From Duganella sp. Root336D2 (lineage in GTDB: Bacteria; Pseudomonadota; Gammaproteobacteria; Burkholderiales; Burkholderiaceae_D): a DNA stretch of 64,000 bases. Shown in pieces: positions 57,337 through 64,000 of this stretch (the stretch's first letter is position 1; the number at the start of each line of letters is the position of its first letter). The position numbers and the translations under genes are program-made. A model generated the notes under the pieces. That model worked only from the letters and a program-made list of their open reading frames with translations. It ran no database searches and was not told where the DNA came from. The stretch lies in assembly GCF_001425005.1 (NCBI RefSeq), contig NZ_LMDB01000002.1, forward strand, positions 124,001 through 188,000, written 5' to 3'.

Positions 57337-59004
57337 ATGAAAATCACCCCGCTCGACTCGATCGTCTTCCTCATCTACTTCGCCGTGGTCGCGGCATATG
57401 GCATCTGGGTCTATCGCCGCAAGAACAGCAGTTCCGGCTCGGCCTCGCGCGACTACTTCCTGGCGGAAGGATCGCTGACCTGGTGGGCCATCGGCGCTTC
57501 GCTGATTGCTTCCAATATCTCCGCCGAGCAGTTCATCGGCATGAGCGGCTCCGGCTTCAAGATCGGCATGGCGATCGCGGTGTATGAGCTGATGGCGGCG
57601 GCAACGCTGGTCATCGTGGCCATCTACTTCATGCCGGTCTACCTGAAAAACCGCATCTACACCATGCCGCAGTTCCTCGAGCAGCGTTATGGCAAGGGCG
57701 TGGCGATGACCATGGCGCTGTTCTGGCTTGGCCTGTACATCGTGGTCAACCTGACCTCCATCCTCTATCTCGGTGCGATTGCGATCAGCAGCATTTCCGG
57801 CTTGAGCGTGGGCGCCTGCATGCTGTTCCTGGCGGTGTTCGCGACGGTCATTACGCTGGGCGGCATGAAGGTGATCGGCTATACCGACGTGATCCAGGTG
57901 GTGTGCCTGGTGATCGGCGGCCTGGTGACGACCTGGATCGCGCTGGACCTGGTGGCCGGCCTGGGCGGCGGCAAGGGCGCGCTGCACGGTACCACCGAGC
58001 TGTTCGCCCGTGCCCGCGGCCATTTCGACATGGTGCTGACGCGCGACCATCCGAGCTATATGGACTTGCCCGGCCTGAGCATCCTGCTGGGCGGCATCTG
58101 GATCGCCAACCTGAATTACTGGGGCTGCAACCAGTACATCACGCAGCGCGCGCTGGGCGCGGACCTGCCGACCGCGCGCAAAGGCCTGCTGTTCGCAGCA
58201 TTCCTGAAATTGCTGATGCCCGTGATCGTGGTGCTGCCCGGTATTGCGGCTTTTGCGCTGGACCAGGCGGGTGCGCTGGGCGGCGCCTTGCGCCAGGGCG
58301 GCGAGCTGAATCCGGACCGCGCCTATCCGACCCTGCTGGCATTGCTGCCGGACGGCTTGCGCGGCGTGGCATTCGCGGCATTGACTGCGGCCGTGGTGGC
58401 TTCGCTGGCTGGCAAGGCAAACAGTATCGCCACCATTTTTACCCTGGATATCTATCGTAAGAAATTTGCACCCGCAGCGAGCGAAGAGCGCATGGTGTGG
58501 GTCGGCCGCCTTACCGTGGTGGCGTCGATGGCAATTGCGGTGCTGATCGCACCGATGCTGGGCATCGACAAGAAGGGCGGTTTCCAGTACATCCAGGAAT
58601 ACACCGGCTTTGTTTCGCCAGGCATCCTGGCCATGTTCCTGCTTGGGTTCTTCTGGAAGAAGGCGACCAATGCAGCCGCCATGTTCGCGACCGTAGGCGG
58701 GCTGGTGTTCTCCATCATCCTCAAGTTCCTGCCGGCGATGATGGACTTGCACTTCCTGGCGCCGATCGGCTTCGCGGCCGATAACGGCAGCGGTGTCTAC
58801 GAGATCCCGTTCATTGACCGCATGTTCCTGGTGTTCTGGGCCGTGGTGGCGGGCATGGTGCTGATCAGCCTTATGGGACGGCGCGACGGCGAAGCAAAAG
58901 CCATGGTGGTCGACCGCCAGTTGTTCCGCGTCGACCGCGGCTTCGCCATCGGATCGGCCGTGGTGTGCGTGCTGCTGGCCGTTATCTATGGAGCACTCTG
59001 GTAA
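57337..59004 (+). CDS. Sodium:solute symporter (SSS family), probably sugar uptake
   Basis: This 555-residue polytopic transporter of the SGLT-like SSS family has about 14 membrane helices. Family segments are DYFLAEGSLTWWAIGASLIASNISAEQFIGMSG (key ASNISAEQFIG), a Trp/Asn-rich NYWGCNQYITQRALGA, and AFAALTAAVVASLAGKANS near the sodium site. SSS members with these motifs import glucose or galactose with sodium. The ATG at 57337 is chosen because it begins the conserved MKITPLDSIVFLIYF segment. It is followed by a TonB receptor and a beta-galactosidase, so the likely substrate is a galactose-containing sugar. Confidence 0.92.
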   Translation: MKITPLDSIVFLIYFAVVAAYGIWVYRRKNSSSGSASRDYFLAEGSLTWWAIGASLIASNISAEQFIGMSGSGFKIGMAIAVYELMAAATLVIVAIYFMPVYLKNRIYTMPQFLEQRYGKGVAMTMALFWLGLYIVVNLTSILYLGAIAISSISGLSVGACMLFLAVFATVITLGGMKVIGYTDVIQVVCLVIGGLVTTWIALDLVAGLGGGKGALHGTTELFARARGHFDMVLTRDHPSYMDLPGLSILLGGIWIANLNYWGCNQYITQRALGADLPTARKGLLFAAFLKLLMPVIVVLPGIAAFALDQAGALGGALRQGGELNPDRAYPTLLALLPDGLRGVAFAALTAAVVASLAGKANSIATIFTLDIYRKKFAPAASEERMVWVGRLTVVASMAIAVLIAPMLGIDKKGGFQYIQEYTGFVSPGILAMFLLGFFWKKATNAAAMFATVGGLVFSIILKFLPAMMDLHFLAPIGFAADNGSGVYEIPFIDRMFLVFWAVVAGMVLISLMGRRDGEAKAMVVDRQLFRVDRGFAIGSAVVCVLLAVIYGALW

Positions 59005-59048
59005 TACAACGAATCACATATAAAAACTACGGAGAAAATAAAAGAATC

Positions 59049-61634
59049 ATGAAGCAGAAGAAAATCAGTTTGCTGGTGAAGTCGCTGTTCCTGCTGCCGG
59101 CAATTCCGGCCGCTTTCGCGCAGCAGGCCGAAGAGCCCTCGATCCAGAAGGTTACAGTTTCCGGCATCCGCGCTTCGGTGCGCAGTGCCCTGAGCGTCAA
59201 GGAAAATTCGAACAGCATGGTGGAAGTGGTCGCTTCCGAAGATATCGGCAAGCTGCCGGATACCACCATTGCCGAATCGCTGGCCCGCCTGCCAGGCCTG
59301 GCAGCCGGGCTGGATCGCGGCAACGCCAGCCAGATCGTGGCGCGCGGCATGGGCGAGCGGTTCATCGGAGCCACCTTGAATGGGCGCGAGCTGGCTTCGT
59401 CCGAGCCGAACCGCGCTGTGCGCTTCGAGCAGTTCCCGTCCGAATCGCTGTCCGGCGCCATCGTCTACAAGACCCAGAATGCCGACCTGGTGGAAGGCGG
59501 CGTCGCCTCCAGCATCGACCTGCAAACCGTGTCGCCGCTCAAATATAGCGGCCGCCAGGCTTCACTGAAGGCGGACGCACTGTACTACCCGGAAGCGCGC
59601 GACCTCGATACCAAGGCGGTTCGCCCGCGCCTGGGCGGCATCTACATCGACCAGTACGCCGACAAGAATGTCGGCGTGGCGCTGGCCTTCAGCTACCAGA
59701 AGCAGCCTTCGGTCGAGAAGCGCAAGAACCACTGGGGCTTCAATGAGGATCACTCGGCCGACATCAATGGCGACGGCAAAGTGGACAAGACGCCATGGGG
59801 CTTTGAGACTGAACTGAAACGCGGCACCAATGAGCGCGGCAGCGTGCTGGGCAAGGTGGAATGGAAGGCCAGTCCGGATGCGCTGGTGACCGCCGACGTG
59901 TACTACGCCAAGAACAGGATCCGCGAACCGGCCATGTCGCACTGGACCGGCGACCTGGGTAACTGGGATGGCTGGCAGAGCGCCAGTTATTCGAACCTCG
60001 ATATCCGCAACGGCTATGTAGTTGGCGCCACCGTGAACAACGTGGGCCTGACCACCAACAGCACGCTGTGGACGCAGGACATGGACAACCTGGCCGCGGG
60101 CTTGAACGGCAAGTTCAATGTCGGGGAATGGAAAGTGGATGCCGATATCGCTACGTCCTCGGCCGGCCGCGACAGCCAATGGCGCGACGTGCGCCAGTTT
60201 TCCCTGAATCCCGGCACCATCAAATGGGCTTTCACGGGCGACGAAAGCCAGGACTTCAGCTTCAGCCACGATTCGGGCAACCCGGCTGCCTTCGGTAACC
60301 CGACCCTGTACGTCGATACCGACGGCCACGTTGAAGACCGCCTGACCTCCGCGCAACTGAGCGCCTGGCGCCCGCTCGATGCCGGCGTGGTAAGCCGCAT
60401 CAAGTTCGGCGCACGCTTCGCCGACCGCGAGAAAAAATACCACCAGACCACCTGGAACCTGCCTTCCAATAGCGCCATCCCGGACTCGGCCTACGAAACG
60501 GTGAACGTATCCGGCTTTGCACCTTTCATCGTGCTGAAGGACTTCACGGGCGCCGCCACCAGCCTGTGGGGCGCCAACGCCTTCAGCCCGGCTGGCCGCA
60601 CCCCGACCGCAAACGACTTGCTGGCCGGCTGGAAAGTCAAGGAAAAGAACAGCAGCGTCTATGCCCAGGCCGACCTGGAGGGCGAATTGTTCGGCAAGAC
60701 CTTCCGCGGCAATGCCGGCGTGCGCGTGGCGCACACCAGGCAGACCGGCACCGGCATGGAGTCGATCAACGGCGCCGCGCCAACCGCGGCGGAAGGCGGC
60801 GCATCGTACACCCGCGTGCTGCCTAGCGTGAACCTGATCTTCAACCTGGACCAGGCGCAAAAGCAGCAGCTGCGTTTCAGCGTGGCGCGCGCCATGTCGC
60901 GTGCGCCGATGGATGAAATGCGCGCATCGCGCCAACTGGCGGTCGACACCAATCCAGGATCGCAGCAGCCGATTACCGGCAGCGCCGGCAATCCGGGCCT
61001 GCTGCCGATGATGTCGAACCAGGTCGACCTGTCGTGGCAGTATTACTTCGAGAAAGGCTCGCTGCTGTCGGCTGGCGTGTTCTACAAGAAGGTGTCGGAC
61101 TACATCGGTATCACCACCGACGACACCACGGTCAACGGCCGTGCTGCAACCCTGACCCGTTCCGTGAACGGCAAGGGCGGCAATGTGCGCGGGCTGGAGC
61201 TGGTGGCACAGCATGCCTTCACCAGCCTGCCGGCGCCGTTCGACGGCCTGGGCGTGGCTGCGAACTTCTCGTACAACGACAGCGACATCAAGGAATACAC
61301 CAACGATTACCCGATGGTGGGCCTGATGAAGCGTAACGGCGGCCTGACCCTGTGGTACGAAAAGGCCGGTTACGAAGCACGCCTGTCGGCCAACTACCAT
61401 AGCGCCTTCGTACGCATGCCGCGCTGGACCGCCGGCTACATGATCGAGAATCCAGCCGAGACCTATGTCTCCGCCAACTTCTCGAAGTGGCTGACCCCGC
61501 AGTTGCAACTGCGCCTGGGCCTGGACAACATCACCAACCAGAAAGTGGTGGAAACCCAGTCCAATAATCCCTACATGCAGAACGTGATGGAATATGGCCG
61601 CCGCTACAACCTGGGCCTGAGCTACAAGTTCTGA
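59049..61634 (+). CDS. TonB-dependent receptor, TIGR01782-type (carbohydrate)
   Basis: This 861-residue outer-membrane receptor has a signal peptide ending PAAFA. The plug starts VTVSGIRASVRSAL and contains the family signature DIGKLPDTTIAESLARLPG followed by IVARGMG. The barrel ends in the canonical aromatic tail (YNLGLSYKF). This subfamily, described in Xanthomonas and Caulobacter, usually imports oligosaccharides. The ATG at 59049 is chosen because it gives the signal peptide; GGAG is about 13 bases upstream. It is 44 bases after the symporter stop and 13 bases before the beta-galactosidase gene, so the three form one operon. Confidence 0.94.
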   Translation: MKQKKISLLVKSLFLLPAIPAAFAQQAEEPSIQKVTVSGIRASVRSALSVKENSNSMVEVVASEDIGKLPDTTIAESLARLPGLAAGLDRGNASQIVARGMGERFIGATLNGRELASSEPNRAVRFEQFPSESLSGAIVYKTQNADLVEGGVASSIDLQTVSPLKYSGRQASLKADALYYPEARDLDTKAVRPRLGGIYIDQYADKNVGVALAFSYQKQPSVEKRKNHWGFNEDHSADINGDGKVDKTPWGFETELKRGTNERGSVLGKVEWKASPDALVTADVYYAKNRIREPAMSHWTGDLGNWDGWQSASYSNLDIRNGYVVGATVNNVGLTTNSTLWTQDMDNLAAGLNGKFNVGEWKVDADIATSSAGRDSQWRDVRQFSLNPGTIKWAFTGDESQDFSFSHDSGNPAAFGNPTLYVDTDGHVEDRLTSAQLSAWRPLDAGVVSRIKFGARFADREKKYHQTTWNLPSNSAIPDSAYETVNVSGFAPFIVLKDFTGAATSLWGANAFSPAGRTPTANDLLAGWKVKEKNSSVYAQADLEGELFGKTFRGNAGVRVAHTRQTGTGMESINGAAPTAAEGGASYTRVLPSVNLIFNLDQAQKQQLRFSVARAMSRAPMDEMRASRQLAVDTNPGSQQPITGSAGNPGLLPMMSNQVDLSWQYYFEKGSLLSAGVFYKKVSDYIGITTDDTTVNGRAATLTRSVNGKGGNVRGLELVAQHAFTSLPAPFDGLGVAANFSYNDSDIKEYTNDYPMVGLMKRNGGLTLWYEKAGYEARLSANYHSAFVRMPRWTAGYMIENPAETYVSANFSKWLTPQLQLRLGLDNITNQKVVETQSNNPYMQNVMEYGRRYNLGLSYKF

Positions 61635-61647
61635 TTGAGGCATGCCG

Positions 61648-64000
61648 ATGATCCGCAACACACTTTGCCTGGCCGCGATGGCTTTCGTTCACGCTGCCCA
61701 GGCCGGGCAGGTGCTGGCAGTCGACGCCAGCGCTCCCGCACCGGCGCCTTTGTCCGGCCATATCAAGATGGGCACTGCCGCCGCACCCGGCGGCCATGTG
61801 CTAGGCATTAACAACCAGTACCTGACGCGTGACGGCCAGCCCTGGCTGCCGGTGATGGGCGAATTCCATTATTCGCGCAGCCCGGCGGCTAGCTGGGAGT
61901 CCGAGCTGGCCAAGATGAAGTCGGCCGGCATCAACGTGGTGGCCAGCTACATCATCTGGAACCATCACGAGGAGAAGCAAGGGAAGTTCGACTGGAGCGG
62001 CAACCGCGACCTGCGGCGCTTTATCCGGTTGGCCAACAAGGCCGGGCTGGAGGTATGGATACGCGTCGGCCCCTGGTCGCACGCGGAAGTGCGTTACGGC
62101 GGCATTCCCGACTGGGTGGTGGACGCCATGCCGACCCGCCAGGACGACTCGCAATACCTGAAATACGTGGACCGCTTCTACCGCGAAATCGGGAAGCAGG
62201 TGGACGGCTTGCTGTGGAAACAGGGCGGTCCAGTCATCGGCGCGCAGATTGAAAACGAATACAACCTGGCCGGCCCGGGCCGGGGCGCGCAGCACATCTC
62301 CACCCTTAAAGGCATGGCGCTGAAGGCCGGCATCGATGTGCCGTTCTACACCGTGACCGGCTGGGACCAGACCCTGTACCCGTCCGGCGAAGTGGTGCCG
62401 GTGTTCGGCGGCTACCAGGACGAACCCTGGGCCACCAGCACCACCGAGCTGCCGCCGAAAGAAACCTACGCCTTCCGCTTCGACACGCGCGTCAGCGGTG
62501 ACCTTGGTGCGCAAACCCGTGCCACGCAGCAGGGCACGGCGGAAACCGATATGGAGCGCACGCCCTTCCTCGGCGCGGAATACGGCGCCGGCCTGCCGGC
62601 CATGTATCGCCGCCGGACCCTGGTGTCGCCGGACGATATCGCTTCCACCCTGCCGGTGCAAATGGGCTCCGGCGTCAACCTGATGGGTTACTACATGTTC
62701 CATGGCGGCCGCAATCCGGTCGGCCTGACGACCATGGAAGAGAGTACCCGTACCGGCGGCTATAACGATACCCCGGCCATCAACTACGACTTCAATGCGC
62801 CGCTGGGCCCCGACGGGCAGCAGCGCGAAGTGCTGGCTTACCTGCGGCCGTTCCATTATTTCATGAACGACTTCGGCGCGCGGCTGGCGCCAATGACCGT
62901 GCGCAAACCGGCCGTGGTGCCGGCTGGTCCGGCCGACCTGTCGAGGCCGCGCTGGTCGGTGCGCAGCAAGGGCGAGCAGGCCTTCCTGTTCTATAACGGC
63001 CATATCCGCCAGTATGCGCTGCCGGAACTGAAGCAAGTACAGTTCGACGTAAAACTGGCCGGACAGTCGGTGAAACTGCCGCGCCAGCCGGTGGACGTGG
63101 CTGCCGGCAGCTACTTCTTCTGGCCAATCAATTTCGACCTGGATGGCTACCGACTGCGCTACGCTACCGTGCAACCGGTGGCGCGCCTGGAACGCGGCAA
63201 GGCGGGCAGCGTGTACGTCTTTGCGGCGCAGGATGGTATTACGCCTGAATTCGCGCTGGAGGGCGCGGCGCGCGGTTGCGTCAAGGCGGCGCGCGGACGG
63301 GTGGCCGATGCTGCGGCGGGGGTGCTGGTGGAGGGCGTCCAGCCAGGGCTCGATGCTGCCCTCACGCTGGACTGCGCCGGTAAGCGTCCAGTGACGGTGC
63401 TGGTCTTGTCGCAACAGCAGGCGCGCCAACTGGCGATCGGGCAGCTGCAGGGCGAGCGCCGCCTGGTCATCAGCGAGAGCCAGGCGCACTTCGCCGGCGG
63501 CCGGCTGGTATTGCGTTCCGCGGGCAGCCCTGCCTTCCGCGCCGCCGTTTTCCCGGCCTTGCCGCTGCCGCTCAAGGGCAGCACGGAGCTCAAGGTGCAC
63601 GGCAAGGAGGGCCTGTTCCAGGTGGTCGAGGCAACGCTGCCGGCCCAGGCGCTGGCAGTATCGGCACGCGAGCTGCGCGCCGCACAACCGGTTCCGCCGA
63701 TTAAAATTGGCGGCAACGCCAAGGCAGCAGTCCAGCCGGACGCGGAAGTCTTCGGCAATTCCGCCGCGTGGGAGCTGTCGCTCGGCTCGACCCGTCCGAA
63801 AGGGGTGGACGCGGCGCTGCTGGAGATCGATTTCACCGGCGACCTGGCACGCCTGTTCGACGGTACGCGCATGGTGGACGACTGGTATTACAACGGCCAG
63901 CGCTGGCAATTCGGCCTGAACAACCTGGCGGCGCGTGCGCAAAGTGCGCTGACGCTGACCGTGCTGCCGCTGCGCGCCGATGCGCCGATCTACCTGCCAA
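61648..64000 (+). CDS. Beta-galactosidase, glycoside hydrolase family 35 (cut by window end)
   Basis: The frame is open from the ATG at 61648 (an in-frame ATG also lies at 61642) to the end of the window, giving 784 codons without a stop. A signal peptide (MIRNTLCLAAMAFVHAAQA) leads to a GH35 TIM barrel: MGEFHYSRSPAASWESELAK, NVVASYIIWNHHE, VGPWSHAE, the acid/base Glu in GAQIENEYN and the nucleophile Glu in FLGAEYGAG. Beta-sandwich domains follow. The enzyme should release terminal galactose from oligo- or polysaccharides in the periplasm or outside. GAGG lies 7 bases before the chosen ATG. It is the last gene of the symporter-TonB receptor operon; the C-terminus is missing. Confidence 0.93.
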   Translation, partial: MIRNTLCLAAMAFVHAAQAGQVLAVDASAPAPAPLSGHIKMGTAAAPGGHVLGINNQYLTRDGQPWLPVMGEFHYSRSPAASWESELAKMKSAGINVVASYIIWNHHEEKQGKFDWSGNRDLRRFIRLANKAGLEVWIRVGPWSHAEVRYGGIPDWVVDAMPTRQDDSQYLKYVDRFYREIGKQVDGLLWKQGGPVIGAQIENEYNLAGPGRGAQHISTLKGMALKAGIDVPFYTVTGWDQTLYPSGEVVPVFGGYQDEPWATSTTELPPKETYAFRFDTRVSGDLGAQTRATQQGTAETDMERTPFLGAEYGAGLPAMYRRRTLVSPDDIASTLPVQMGSGVNLMGYYMFHGGRNPVGLTTMEESTRTGGYNDTPAINYDFNAPLGPDGQQREVLAYLRPFHYFMNDFGARLAPMTVRKPAVVPAGPADLSRPRWSVRSKGEQAFLFYNGHIRQYALPELKQVQFDVKLAGQSVKLPRQPVDVAAGSYFFWPINFDLDGYRLRYATVQPVARLERGKAGSVYVFAAQDGITPEFALEGAARGCVKAARGRVADAAAGVLVEGVQPGLDAALTLDCAGKRPVTVLVLSQQQARQLAIGQLQGERRLVISESQAHFAGGRLVLRSAGSPAFRAAVFPALPLPLKGSTELKVHGKEGLFQVVEATLPAQALAVSARELRAAQPVPPIKIGGNAKAAVQPDAEVFGNSAAWELSLGSTRPKGVDAALLEIDFTGDLARLFDGTRMVDDWYYNGQRWQFGLNNLAARAQSALTLTVLPLRADAPIYLP

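Noticed and set aside
59562..61661. Minus-strand open frame of 699 codons
   Set aside because: It is antisense to the TIGR01782-type TonB receptor, which has a signal peptide, plug and terminal aromatic tail.
61801..63942. Minus-strand open frame of 713 codons at the right end
   Set aside because: It is opposite the GH35 beta-galactosidase, whose plus-strand frame is open over the whole stretch and has both catalytic glutamates. The minus frame has no recognisable domain.

Overview
The window is GC-rich, tightly packed bacterial chromosome. Protein families and gene order (lpxH-ppiB-ppiA next to cysS-accA-tilS-lysC-tRNA-Ser) suggest a betaproteobacterium of the order Burkholderiales, most likely Oxalobacteraceae of the Massilia/Duganella/Janthinobacterium type. 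The assignment rests on gene content and style only; no rRNA is present.

Layout. (1) 1-5092: nitric oxide and nitrite metabolism. It holds the C-terminal part of a qNor-type NO reductase, an NsrR-like Rrf2 regulator, a DUF2249 protein and an NnrS/heme-copper-like membrane protein on the + strand. Facing them are a DNR-type Crp/Fnr regulator and a copper nitrite reductase (nirK) with an extra N-terminal cupredoxin domain. Two FNR/DNR-type palindromes lie upstream of nirK. (2) 5119-9114: a beta-lactam resistance and sensing operon blaI-blaR1-bla. The enzyme is a natural class D + class C fusion, and the BlaR1 sensor has Asn where the class D lysine should be. (3) 9212-11369: an islet of small unknown genes, with a long palindromic element at its right edge. 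(4) 11385-20165: housekeeping genes (lpxH, ppiB, ppiA, cysS, a 3-methyladenine glycosylase, accA, tilS, lysC, tRNA-Ser(GCU), a DUF2059 protein). (5) 20305-29349: one long operon for a type II secretion / type IV pilus-like machine with a compact, hybrid gene set. (6) 29267-37032: a lipoprotein, two secreted metalloproteases (astacin-like M12A and thermolysin-like M4) and a large MalT-like regulator with a C-terminal BTAD module. The proteases are plausible cargo of the neighbouring secretion system. (7) 37177-42039: LysR and DoxX proteins, a periplasmic binding protein, small unknown proteins, and a polyhydroxyalkanoate pair (depolymerase plus phasin-like protein). (8) 42054-57181: a carboxylate siderophore locus. 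It has ten minus-strand genes: an ATP-grasp enzyme, three NIS synthetases, a PLP decarboxylase, an aminotransferase, an MFS exporter, an HpcH/HpaI aldolase, an RraA-like protein and a TonB receptor. A PvdS/FecI-type sigma factor and a FecR remnant precede them, and three Fur-box-like sites are present. (9) 57296-64000: a sugar locus with a sodium:solute symporter, a large TonB receptor and a GH35 beta-galactosidase cut by the window end.

The most notable items are the fused beta-lactamase with its altered sensor, and the siderophore cluster, which combines parts known separately from achromobactin/staphyloferrin B and from vibrioferrin pathways. The hybrid secretion operon follows. No CRISPR array, insertion sequence with transposase, prophage or rRNA was seen. 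No stretch longer than about 300 bases lacks a gene; the largest gaps (about 210-260 bases at 10389-10598, 40205-40461 and 57096-57336) hold promoters or nothing recognisable.
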